From contig NZ_CP088247.1 of NCBI RefSeq assembly GCF_021117295.1, positions 1,627,001 through 1,691,000 of the forward strand: a stretch of DNA of 64,000 nt, written 5' to 3'. Origin of the DNA: Methylorubrum sp. B1-46 (GTDB lineage Bacteria > Pseudomonadota > Alphaproteobacteria > Rhizobiales > Beijerinckiaceae). A program made the translations under genes and the position numbers. Position 1 is the first letter of the stretch; each line of letters begins with the position of its first letter. Below, one piece after another: positions 1 to 7,596 of the stretch. The notes beneath the pieces were generated by a model that saw only the letters and a program-made list of their open reading frames with translations, ran no database searches and was not told where the DNA came from.

Positions 1-272
1 CGACCGAGCGGCGGCCGGGCGCGGTCGAGGCTGATCCGGTCGAGCCGACCCTTCGCCTGATCGAGAGCGGCGTCGATACGGGCAAGCTTCTCCTCGATCA
101 CGACATCGGCGGTGAGCCGGGTCTCGATCTCGGAGAGCCGCGTGTCATTGGCCTCCTTGAAGGCCTCGAAGGCACGGGCGAACTCGTCGAGTACGGCTTC
201 CGTGCCGAACGTCGCCGCCTTGTTCTCGGGCAGGCCCATGGGGGCCTTGGTCTCGAAACGCATCTCGGTCAT
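1..272 (-). CDS. HK97-type major capsid protein, N-terminal part (GTA gp5-like), cut by window edge
   Basis: About 90 residues of an open frame run off the left edge of the window. The start ATG at 272 has a GAGG ribosome site seven bases upstream; a second in-frame ATG lies at 263. The visible part is charged and helical, with a stretch like RLSEIETRLTADVVIEEKLA that looks like the coiled-coil delta domain removed from HK97-fold capsid precursors. Placement directly after prohead protease, portal and terminase supports a capsid subunit. The shell-forming domain lies outside the window, so the call depends on gene order plus the N-terminal character. Confidence 0.75.
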   Translation of the reverse strand, partial: MTEMRFETKAPMGLPENKAATFGTEAVLDEFARAFEAFKEANDTRLSEIETRLTADVVIEEKLARIDAALDQAKGRLDRISLDRARPPLG

Positions 273-300
273 GGCATCCTCATTGGTGGAAGGGAAAGTG

Positions 301-771
301 TCAGGCGCGCGCCGCGAGCGGAGGAGCGGCGAGGCGCGGGCGCGGTGGGACGAAGGGGCGCGGGGCTGCGGCGCGGATCACCCGCGCATCGGGCTGCAGG
401 GGAAAGGTCACCAGCGAGACCTCCCACAGATCGACGGCGAGGAGCCGCCGTCCGCCGCGTTCGGGGGACGCCCGCACCACGCGAAACCCGATCGAAAGGC
501 CGTCGAGGGCGCCCTCGCGCATCAGCGCGTCGATCTCGCGGGCGCGCTGGACCGCGAGGTTGAGCCGCCCAGCGACACGCAGACCCCGTCCGTCCTCCGT
601 GAGGGAAAGCCAGGAGCCGATCGGTTCGGCCGGATCGTGCTGCCACAGCATCCGCACCCCACGCGCGCCCCGCCGGGCGAGGCTTGCGGCAAACGCTCCC
701 GGCAGGACGGTGTCGCGGCCGAGATCGGGCACGCCGAACAGGCTGGCGTAGCCGGTGAAATGGCCATCCAT
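301..771 (-). CDS. HK97-family prohead protease (GTA gp4-like)
   Basis: A 156-residue protein that would cleave the capsid scaffold domain during head maturation. The N-terminus (GHFTGYASLFGVPDLGRDTV) and the following PGAF, LWQHDP and GLSIGF segments are typical of the caudoviral prohead protease family (U35). The histidine in LWQHD and the serine in GLSIGF fit the catalytic positions of that family. The start at 771 has a GAGG about ten bases upstream. It sits between portal and capsid, as in gene transfer agents and HK97-like phages. The length is normal for the short GTA version. Confidence 0.88.
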   Translation of the reverse strand: MDGHFTGYASLFGVPDLGRDTVLPGAFAASLARRGARGVRMLWQHDPAEPIGSWLSLTEDGRGLRVAGRLNLAVQRAREIDALMREGALDGLSIGFRVVRASPERGGRRLLAVDLWEVSLVTFPLQPDARVIRAAAPRPFVPPRPRLAAPPLAARA

Positions 772-828
772 CGAACAACCTCGAAGAGAGGAGTGAAGTG
801 CGGGCTCTGCCCGGATCGTACCGGGGCC

Positions 829-2001
829 TCAGGCCGGAGAGCCGGTGCCTAGCCCCGATCTTTGCGCCGGATAGCCAACGGCCTCGCGCTTCTCGGCCTC
901 CGACAAAAAGTCGGCGCCCTGCACCCGGCGCCACAGCGATTCGCGCTCGGTCGCCAGCGCCTCGACGGCGTCGAGGTCCGGCTCCAGCCGGGCGGTGCCG
1001 AAGGCCGGCTCCAGCCAGCGGGCGAGCGAGTCGGCGGTGCGGCGCACCAGCGGGATCACCGTCTGGCGGTAGAAGGCGCGGTTGGCCTCGGCGTAGTTGG
1101 CGTGGGTGTTGTCGCCGGGAAGGCCGAGCAGCAGCGGCGGCACGCCGAAGGCCAGTGCGATCTCGCGCGCGGCCGCCGCCTTCGCCTCGACGAAGTCCAT
1201 CTCCTTGGGTGAAAGCGAGAGCGGGCGCCAGTCAAGCCCGCCATCGAGAAGCAACGGACGGCCCGCATTGGCGCTCCCCTGGTAACTCGCTTCCAGCTCC
1301 GCCTTGAGACGGGTGAACTGCGTGTCGCTGAGCGCCGTGCCGGTCGAAGGAGCGAAGACGAGTGCACCGGACGGACGCGCCGCGTTGTCGAGTAGCGCCT
1401 TGTTCCAGGCGCCGGCCGCATTGTGAATGTCGAGCGGCACCGCCGCCGCCTCCATCGGCGAGAGGCCGTAATGGTCGTCGAGTGGGTTGAACAGCGTCAT
1501 GTGCAGGATCGGCGGCACCGGGCTGGCCTGTTCGTAGCGGAGGCGCCGGCCGCCGACGGCGTACTCGTAAGCCGCCGGCCAGCCATCGGCCCCGGTCACG
1601 ACCTGCATCCGGTCCGGCCGCAGGGAGAACAGTTCGCGCGGCGTGCCGTCGATCTCGACCGCTTCTATATAGGCGTTGCCGGAGACCAGAAGGTGTCCGT
1701 AGACCCCGTCGAGGAAGCGCATCCTTCCCTCGCGCGGATTCGGACGCGCGAGCAGCGCCATCAACGGGTGCGCATCGTCGGCGCCGGCCAACGTCAAGGG
1801 CAAGGCGGCGGCGGCTTCGGCGACGAGCCGGACAGCGCGATGAACGACAGCGTTGCGCTGGAAGCCTTCGCGCGCCAGAGCCGCGTAATCGCGCGTCGTC
1901 CAAACCGCCCTGCCCTCTCCGTAGAGGGCGAAAGCCGTGGCCGCTTTCGTCGCCGGCGCGAACCCGGCAGCCCTGGCGAGCCGCGCGATGAATCCAGGCA
2001 T
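829..2001 (-). CDS. HK97-family phage portal protein (GTA gp3-like)
   Basis: A 390-residue portal subunit, expected to form the dodecameric ring through which DNA enters the capsid. Family features include WTTRDYAALAREGFQRNAVV near the start, LPLTL, a GNAYIE segment, LRPDRM, HMTLFNPLDDHYGLSPMEAA and a C-terminal IALAFGVPPLLLGLPGDNT block. The length matches the short HK97/GTA portals. The ATG at 2001 follows a GGCGAGGAG ribosome site. It lies 57 bases upstream of the protease and 47 bases after the large terminase, in the canonical order. Confidence 0.92.
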   Translation of the reverse strand: MPGFIARLARAAGFAPATKAATAFALYGEGRAVWTTRDYAALAREGFQRNAVVHRAVRLVAEAAAALPLTLAGADDAHPLMALLARPNPREGRMRFLDGVYGHLLVSGNAYIEAVEIDGTPRELFSLRPDRMQVVTGADGWPAAYEYAVGGRRLRYEQASPVPPILHMTLFNPLDDHYGLSPMEAAAVPLDIHNAAGAWNKALLDNAARPSGALVFAPSTGTALSDTQFTRLKAELEASYQGSANAGRPLLLDGGLDWRPLSLSPKEMDFVEAKAAAAREIALAFGVPPLLLGLPGDNTHANYAEANRAFYRQTVIPLVRRTADSLARWLEPAFGTARLEPDLDAVEALATERESLWRRVQGADFLSEAEKREAVGYPAQRSGLGTGSPA

Positions 2002-2048
2002 GGCACGCTCCTCGCCAGCAATGTTTCACGTGAAATTAACCGCGGCCG

Positions 2049-3353
2049 TCAGAGTCGGCGGATCCGCGGCTCGGCCGCGGAGGCAAGCATCAGATGCGTG
2101 AGCGCCCAGACCAGCGCATCGAGCCGATCCGGTGAACCGCCGCCCGGCAGACCACCGGGACCGAAGGCGCACATCTCATCTTCAAGTGGCGGCAGCGGGC
2201 CGACATGGCGGACGCGCCCCTGGGCGTAAAGCAGCGAGACCGGCTCGGCCCGCAGCCACTTGCCTCGGTTTGCCCGCACCGTCACGATGGGCACGCTGGG
2301 GTCTGCCTCGGCGAGCACCGCGACGACCATCTCCCCGCCTTGGTTGATCTCGGCCACCAGCGCGTCGGCCTTCAGCCGGTGATACAGGGCCAGCGCGGCG
2401 CGCGCCCAAACAGCGGGCGCGGCCTGTTCCAGGGTCGCGTCGGCCAGGACATAGGCAGCTCCATCGGCCGCGAGCCCCGCCGCGACGATCCCGCAGGCGT
2501 CGGCCCCGGCCCGCGACGAGGCCGGCGGATCGACCGCGACGACGATGCGCTGCAGCGGCGGCGCCTCACGGACGCGCGCCCGCTCGATGGCGTCGCGGGT
2601 CCAGAGCGCATCCGGCCGATCCTCGATCACTTCACCGTCGAGTTCCTGATGGCCGAGACGGGTGCCGGCATAGCGGCCGACCACATCCTCCAGATAACTC
2701 GGTGCGAGGTTCGCTGCATTGTCGGCAGTGCGCGAGCGCGTCACCACCGTGCGCGGATCGGCGAGCAACCGGCGGATCAGCGGCACCGGGCGCGGCGTCG
2801 TAGTGACGAGGCCGCGCGGATGGCGCCCGAGCCGCAGACCGAACTGGATCATGTCGTAGGTGATCTCGGCCTCACGCCACTTGGCGATCTCGTCGGACCA
2901 CATGGCGCCGAATTGCGGCCCGCGCAGGGAATCCGGCTCCTCGGCCGAAAAGACGAGCGCCACGGCGCCGTTGCCGAACACCACCCGCCGCCGCGACGGT
3001 TGCCAGATCGGCGGCTCCCCGCCGAACCGCGGCAGAGCGAGGAGGCCGGACGGCCCCTCGATCATCACGTCGCGCACATCAGCAAAGGTCTCGCCGACGA
3101 GCGCGATCCGCTCGACCGGCTCCACTGAGAACACCGGGTCGCCATGGGCGAGGCCGCGCACCCATTCGGCGCCGGTTCGGGTCTTTCCGGAACCGCGCCC
3201 GCCGATCACCGCCCAGGTGGTCCAATCTCCCGGTGGCGGAAGCTGGTCGTGCCGCGCCAAATGGAGCCAATCGGTCTCAAGCAGGCGCAGATGCGCCGGC
3301 GTGAGTCGGTTCAGGAACGCCAACGTTCGGCTCCGCTGCCGCGAATGCAGCAT
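2049..3353 (-). CDS. Terminase large subunit, DNA-packaging ATPase/nuclease (GTA gp2-like)
   Basis: Packaging motor with an N-terminal ATPase and C-terminal nuclease. The Walker A is GGRGSGKT. An MWSDEIAKW segment gives the Walker B acidic pair, followed by the TTTPRPV coupling motif. The nuclease half has IVVAVDPPAS and a later SPDRLDALVWALTHL acidic motif. The start is uncertain: the frame is open to 3425, the ATG at 3353 overlaps the upstream small-terminase gene by 77 bases, and a TTG at 3323 has a better GGAG site. Length (about 430 residues) and position fit GTA-type terminases. Confidence 0.9.
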   Translation of the reverse strand: MLHSRQRSRTLAFLNRLTPAHLRLLETDWLHLARHDQLPPPGDWTTWAVIGGRGSGKTRTGAEWVRGLAHGDPVFSVEPVERIALVGETFADVRDVMIEGPSGLLALPRFGGEPPIWQPSRRRVVFGNGAVALVFSAEEPDSLRGPQFGAMWSDEIAKWREAEITYDMIQFGLRLGRHPRGLVTTTPRPVPLIRRLLADPRTVVTRSRTADNAANLAPSYLEDVVGRYAGTRLGHQELDGEVIEDRPDALWTRDAIERARVREAPPLQRIVVAVDPPASSRAGADACGIVAAGLAADGAAYVLADATLEQAAPAVWARAALALYHRLKADALVAEINQGGEMVVAVLAEADPSVPIVTVRANRGKWLRAEPVSLLYAQGRVRHVGPLPPLEDEMCAFGPGGLPGGGSPDRLDALVWALTHLMLASAAEPRIRRL

Positions 3354-3705
3354 AGCGGCGCGCGATATCCGTGCGCATCGCCACGAGATCGGTGGCGGAC
3401 AGGGATGATCGGCCGGCCGCGCCATCCGTTCCTCCCTCCCGCACGGTCCGATCGGCCGCCTTCATGTCGTCGAGCAGGTTCTTCAACCCGCCGAGATCGC
3501 GCAGCACCTTTCCGGAATCGAACCCGGTGGGCGGCGGCTCGGCGTTGAGAGCGGCATCGAAGCGCTCGATCTGCCGTTCGATATGCGTCCGCAATCGCGC
3601 CCGCAGCCGCTTGGCATCGGGTGCACGCTTGCGCGCTTTTCGAGAGTTCGGCTGCGAAGGGGCGCTGGGCCCGGGCTCACCGCGTGGTTCGGAGGGGTCC
3701 GGCAT
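3277..3705 (-). CDS. Probable small terminase subunit (GTA gp1-like)
   Basis: A 142-residue, strongly charged protein immediately upstream of and overlapping the large terminase. The N-terminal 40 residues are proline- and arginine-rich and probably disordered. The central part (RLRTHIERQIERFDAALN, then LRDLGGLKNLLDDMKAAD) should be helical or coiled-coil. This suits the DNA-recognition subunit in the same place in RcGTA-type clusters. No confident motif is visible, so the call rests on position and general shape. The ATG at 3705 has GGAG upstream; a GTG at 3723 is the alternative start. Confidence 0.6.
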   Translation of the reverse strand: MPDPSEPRGEPGPSAPSQPNSRKARKRAPDAKRLRARLRTHIERQIERFDAALNAEPPPTGFDSGKVLRDLGGLKNLLDDMKAADRTVREGGTDGAAGRSSLSATDLVAMRTDIARRYAAFAAAEPNVGVPEPTHAGASAPA

Positions 3706-3951
3706 CGCGGCGTCTCCATTCACACTTCTTGAGCGTGCCCTTTACCTACACGAGGAGCGTCGCGGTGTCAAACCATAAATTCCTATTCTTGACCGAAATC
3801 GGAATTTAGTCCGAAAATAGGGCATGCGGCGGAAGGCCGAGGACGCGGACCTGCTATGAATTTCTACACAAAGGAGGAACGCGAACCGAGCTTCGCTGGT
3901 CTTTGTAGCAAGGCGTGCGCATCACCGCAGCCAATGAATGGGAGTCAGCAG

Positions 3952-4032
3952 ATGCTCAAAGGTGGACTTCTCTGGCTGATCGGCATTCCTCTGCCGATCA
4001 TTCTTCTACTGTGGTTTTTCGGGGTGTTCTAA
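3952..4032 (+). CDS. 26-residue hydrophobic membrane peptide
   Basis: A very small gene. The product starts MLKGGLLWLIGIPLPIILL and ends LWFFGVF, so almost the whole peptide is one membrane-spanning helix with a single lysine near the N-terminus. GGGAG lies about eight to twelve bases before the ATG, and a textbook terminator begins ten bases after the stop, so the unit looks like a self-contained transcript. Similar very short membrane peptides occur in other Rhizobiales. No function can be assigned. It lies between the GTA-like cluster and cobJ and is transcribed away from the former. Confidence 0.65.
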   Translation: MLKGGLLWLIGIPLPIILLLWFFGVF

Positions 4033-4041
4033 AGCCTCTCC

Positions 4042-4085
4042 GGCGTCGGGGTCGAGGCATCGGACCTCGGCCGACGCCATTTTCG
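4042..4085 (+). terminator. Rho-independent terminator after the 26-residue peptide gene
   Basis: Bases 4042-4049 (GGCGTCGG) pair perfectly with 4071-4078 (CCGACGCC). Further pairing inside (CGAGG with CCTCG) leaves a short loop, and the stem is followed by ATTTTCG on the plus strand. On the other strand there is no T tract, so it serves mainly the plus-strand peptide gene. Confidence 0.8.
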
Positions 4086-4115
4086 ACTTCGAACATGCCC
4101 CTATCGGCCTTCGCG

Positions 4116-4877
4116 TCAGGCTGTCACGCTCCGTGGCGTGTAGACGAAAGGCAGCCGCCCCTCCCGCTCGATCAGCCGAGTCGTCGGCGCACCGATGATG
4201 ACCATGGTCGCCATGTCGGCCGACGCGGTGCGGGCCTCGTCCAAGGTCAGCACTTGCAGGGACTCGTCCGGCCGAGTCACGGCGCGGGCGAAGATGACCG
4301 GCGTGGCGGGCGGCAGGATCTCGGCGGCGAGTGCCAGGGCCCGCCCGAGCTGCCAGGGGCGCGCCGAAGAGATCGGGTTGTAGAGGGCCACGCTCAGCCC
4401 CGCCCGCAGAACCGCCTCCAGCCGAGCGGTCACGACCTCCCAGGGTTTGAGGTTGTCGGAGAGCGAGATCGCGCAGAAATCGCCGCCCAGCGGCGCGCCG
4501 AGGCGGGCGGCGGCAGCGAGCATCGCGGTGATGCCGGGCTCGACGCGAATATCGAGGTCGCGCCAGTCCGCGGGGCCGTGCTCCACCGCCTCGAACACGG
4601 CGGCCGCCATGGCGAACACGCCGGGATCGCCGCCGGACACGACGGCGACGTGCCGGCCGGACATCGCGAGTTCGAGCGCGTGGCGGGCGCGGTCGACCTC
4701 GACCCGGTTGTCGCTGGCGTGGCGCGTCAGCCCCGCGCGCTCGGGCACGCGGGCGACATAGGGAATGTAGCCGATCAGATCCTGCGCCCGGTCGAGGGCG
4801 GCGCGGGCCGATTCGGTGAGCAGGCGCGGATCGCCCGGCCCGAGGCCGATAATCATGACGCTCCCGGACGCGCTCAC
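4116..4877 (-). CDS. cobJ: Precorrin-3B C17-methyltransferase
   Basis: SAM-dependent methylation at C17 with ring contraction in aerobic cobalamin synthesis. The 253-residue product has the tetrapyrrole-methylase fold signatures: MIIGLGPGDPRLLT at the start, VAVVSGGDPGVFAMA in the middle, then VEPGITAMLAAAARLGAPLG, DFCAISLSDNLKPWEV and VALYNPISSARPW, all typical of CobJ. The GTG at 4877 overlaps the cobI stop (GTGA), so the two genes are translationally coupled; an internal ATG at 4856 is the alternative. It is the last gene of the riboswitch-controlled cob operon. Confidence 0.95.
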   Translation of the reverse strand: MSASGSVMIIGLGPGDPRLLTESARAALDRAQDLIGYIPYVARVPERAGLTRHASDNRVEVDRARHALELAMSGRHVAVVSGGDPGVFAMAAAVFEAVEHGPADWRDLDIRVEPGITAMLAAAARLGAPLGGDFCAISLSDNLKPWEVVTARLEAVLRAGLSVALYNPISSARPWQLGRALALAAEILPPATPVIFARAVTRPDESLQVLTLDEARTASADMATMVIIGAPTTRLIEREGRLPFVYTPRSVTA

Positions 4878-5671
4878 GGGCGGCGGCCCTCCCCGGGCAC
4901 CAGCACCATCGAGAAGTAGGGCGCAACGTCGTCCGCCTTCTCGGACAGCGGCACCACCTGCTCGCCCGCCATGGTGCCGCGCTCGACATAGACCGCGCGG
5001 GCGAGAAAACCGGTCTCGGCCAGCACGCCGCGCACCTTCGGCAGGTGACGGCCAAGCTTCATGATGACGGCGGCATTCGTCCCCTTCAGCCGCTCCACCA
5101 GGGCCTCGCGCGGCAGGGTCGCGGGCAAAATGGTCAGCACGTCGTCTCCCCACGTGATCGGGGTACCGGCCCGCGTCCAGCAGCCTGACATACCGGTGAC
5201 GCCGGGGATGACTTCCACGGGGAAACGGTCCTTCAGGCGCCGCCACAGATGCATGAAGGAGCCGTAGAAGAAGGGATCGCCCTCCGACAGGATCGCCACG
5301 TCGCGGCCCGCGTCGAGATGGTCGGCGAGCCGCCCCGCCGCCTCGTCGTAGAAGCCGGCCAGGGCCGAGACGTATTCCGGGTGATCCGGGTGAAGCTCGG
5401 TGGTGTAGGGATAGGCCAGCGGAAACTCGCGGGTCGGGTCGCACACCACCGCGTCGGCGATGGTGCGGGCGTTGCCGCGCTTGCCCCGCTTGCAGAAATG
5501 GACGAGCACGGGGGCGTGCTCCAGCACCCGCATCGCCTTCACGGTGAGGAAATCCGGGTCCCCCGGTCCCATGCCGACGCCGTAGAGCGTGCCGGTCTTG
5601 GCGATGGCGGGGGTCTCGCCCGCGCCGTCCGCGGTCTCGGCCGGGGCGTCGATGCGCACGCTCCCCTCCAT
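4874..5671 (-). CDS. cobI: Precorrin-2 C20-methyltransferase
   Basis: Methylates precorrin-2 at C20 using SAM, giving precorrin-3A. The 265-residue product has LYGVGMGPGDPDFLTVKAMR, the CobI-typical VHFCKRGKRGNARTIAD, the SAM-site DVAILSEGDPFFYGSFMHL and IPGVTGMSGCWTRAGTPITW. About 28 residues precede the methylase core. The ATG at 5671 shares its A with the cobH stop codon, indicating tight coupling. Length and motifs are normal for the family. Confidence 0.95.
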   Translation of the reverse strand: MEGSVRIDAPAETADGAGETPAIAKTGTLYGVGMGPGDPDFLTVKAMRVLEHAPVLVHFCKRGKRGNARTIADAVVCDPTREFPLAYPYTTELHPDHPEYVSALAGFYDEAAGRLADHLDAGRDVAILSEGDPFFYGSFMHLWRRLKDRFPVEVIPGVTGMSGCWTRAGTPITWGDDVLTILPATLPREALVERLKGTNAAVIMKLGRHLPKVRGVLAETGFLARAVYVERGTMAGEQVVPLSEKADDVAPYFSMVLVPGEGRRP

Positions 5672-6303
5672 CACTCGATCTCGTTGGCAAGCGCGTTGAC
5701 GGCCGCCGCCGTCATGGCGCTGCCGCCGCGGCGGCCGTGGACCACGACGAAGGGCACGCGCCCGTCCCGCGCCAAAGCCTCCTTCGATTCCGCCGCGCCG
5801 ACGAAACCGACGGGGATGCCGATCACCGCCGCCGGAGGCGCGACGCCCTCGTCGAGCAGTTCGAGCAGGCGGAACAGAGCGGTCGGCGCGTTACCGACGG
5901 CGACGATGCTGCCGGGCAGCTTGTCCCGCCACAGCTCCATCGCCGCGGCCGAGCGGGTGGTGCCCATCTCCGCTGCCAGATCCGGCACGCGCGGATCGCC
6001 CAGCGTGCAGATCACTTCGTTCTTGGCCGGCAGTCGGGCGCGGGTGACGCCGTCGGCGACCATGCGCACGTCGCACAGGATCGGCGCGCCGGACTTCAGC
6101 GCCGCCTCGCCCGCGGCCGCGAAGGTGTCGGACATCTCCACGTCGCGCGGCAGGTCGGTCATGCCGCAGGCATGGATCATCCGCACCACGACCCGCTCGG
6201 CCGCGCCGGACCAGCAGGCGAGATCGGATTCGGCGCGGATCATCGCGAAGGAACGCGCGTAGATCGCGCCGCCGTCGCGGATGTAGTCGTGGCGGGCACT
6301 CAT
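5671..6303 (-). CDS. cobH: Precorrin-8X methylmutase
   Basis: Moves the C11 methyl group to C12 to make hydrogenobyrinic acid in the aerobic B12 route. The 210-residue protein carries RMIHACGMTD, holding the conserved catalytic histidine, followed by ILCDVRMVADGV, VICTLGDPRVPDLA and AVGNAPTALFRLLELLDEG, all CobH landmarks. It starts six bases after cobG and its stop overlaps the cobI start. Full length, no anomalies. Confidence 0.96.
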   Translation of the reverse strand: MSARHDYIRDGGAIYARSFAMIRAESDLACWSGAAERVVVRMIHACGMTDLPRDVEMSDTFAAAGEAALKSGAPILCDVRMVADGVTRARLPAKNEVICTLGDPRVPDLAAEMGTTRSAAAMELWRDKLPGSIVAVGNAPTALFRLLELLDEGVAPPAAVIGIPVGFVGAAESKEALARDGRVPFVVVHGRRGGSAMTAAAVNALANEIE

Positions 6304-6309
6304 CGCACG

Positions 6310-7596
6310 TTATCCTGACACGTCGTCGCGAAACACGGGGTCTAGCCCCGGAAGCCCGGCGGCTGCGGCCTTCCTTATCCGGTCCAGCGCCGCCTCGAAA
6401 GCGAGACGCGTTGCCGGCTCGCCAGAGGGGGGGCCGGCGAGCACCACGTCGTAGGCGCCGTCCCGGCCGACCAGGGTGAGATCGGCGGGGCTCGGATGGG
6501 CGCAGCCCTTGGCGCAGCCCGAGACATGGGCGGTGAGCCCGGCGAACGGCGCCAGCGCCTGCGCCAACCGGGCGGCGTGGTCGGGCACGGGCGTGGTGCC
6601 GGAGCGGCAGGCCGGCGCACCGGGGCAGGCGGCGATCCGGCGGCGCGGATCGTCCGGCGCCACGATGAAGCCGGCTTGCGCCAATTCCTCTCGGAGCACG
6701 GCGGTGCGGCTCGCGGGGGCGATCAGCGCGAAGCCGCGCTCCGCGCTCAGCCGCACCTCCCCGTCGCCGGCCAGAGCGGCCACCTGCTCCAGCCGGTCCG
6801 CGGTGCAGCGGCCGAAGGGCGCCTGCACCAGGAGCGCCGCAACCTCTCCGCTCAAGGCGACGCGTCCCGGTGCGCCAGGAACGCGCGCGGGCGCGAGCGG
6901 TGTCGGAGCGAACGGGAAGAAGCCGGCCACCGCCGCGATCACGGCCCGCTGGTGCGGATCGAGGTCGCGCACCCGGCGTCCGCCGATCTCGGCGAAGGCC
7001 ATGAGGGCGAGGCCGAGGACACCGGCCGCCTGACGCTCCGGCAGCACGCCGCAGCGGAGGGCACCGCTCGCATCCGCGAGCCCGAAGGTGACTTGCCCCG
7101 GCCTCTCGGCAAACAGATAGAAATCGGCTTCCGCCCCGCCGAGGCCGTGGGCACCGCCGCCGTCGATCGCCACCAGGGTCTTCGCCGGCAGGCCCGGCAC
7201 GGCGTGCCCCGCGACCTCCACGGCGCGGGCGAGCGCCGGCACGTCGATCTTTTCGTCCGGATCGAGGCCGGCGAGCGGCGCGGTGAGGGTGAGGCGCTGC
7301 GGGCCGCCATCGTCGCGGATGTCGCCCAGACCCGCCGCCGCCAGGGCGCAGGCGAGGCGCGGCGCGCTGGCCTCGCTGACGCCGCGGATCTGGAGGTTCC
7401 CGCGGGCGGTGACGTCGATATGGCCGTTGCCATAGGCGCGGGCGCCGTCCGCCACCGCGCGCAACTGCGCGGGCGTCAGGCGCCCGAGCGGCGGGTGGAT
7501 GCGGGCGAGCAATCCGTCGCCGGTCGGCATCGGCCGGGCGAGCGAGGGACACCAGCCGCGGCGGGCGCCCTCGGGCAGGGTGCGGCGGGGGCTCAT
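6310..7596 (-). CDS. cobG: Precorrin-3B synthase (sirohaem/4Fe-4S monooxygenase)
   Basis: Oxygen-dependent hydroxylation and gamma-lactone formation on precorrin-3A, the step that defines the aerobic pathway. The 428-residue protein has two nitrite/sulfite-reductase-like halves. ARGNLQIRGV lies near residue 65. The C-terminal cysteines CPGAPAC and CAKGC, with HVSG before and HPSP after, should bind the 4Fe-4S cluster and sirohaem. The ATG at 7596 overlaps the cobN stop (ATGA); an upstream in-frame start at 7647 lies inside cobN and is less likely. Confidence 0.94.
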   Translation of the reverse strand: MSPRRTLPEGARRGWCPSLARPMPTGDGLLARIHPPLGRLTPAQLRAVADGARAYGNGHIDVTARGNLQIRGVSEASAPRLACALAAAGLGDIRDDGGPQRLTLTAPLAGLDPDEKIDVPALARAVEVAGHAVPGLPAKTLVAIDGGGAHGLGGAEADFYLFAERPGQVTFGLADASGALRCGVLPERQAAGVLGLALMAFAEIGGRRVRDLDPHQRAVIAAVAGFFPFAPTPLAPARVPGAPGRVALSGEVAALLVQAPFGRCTADRLEQVAALAGDGEVRLSAERGFALIAPASRTAVLREELAQAGFIVAPDDPRRRIAACPGAPACRSGTTPVPDHAARLAQALAPFAGLTAHVSGCAKGCAHPSPADLTLVGRDGAYDVVLAGPPSGEPATRLAFEAALDRIRKAAAAGLPGLDPVFRDDVSG

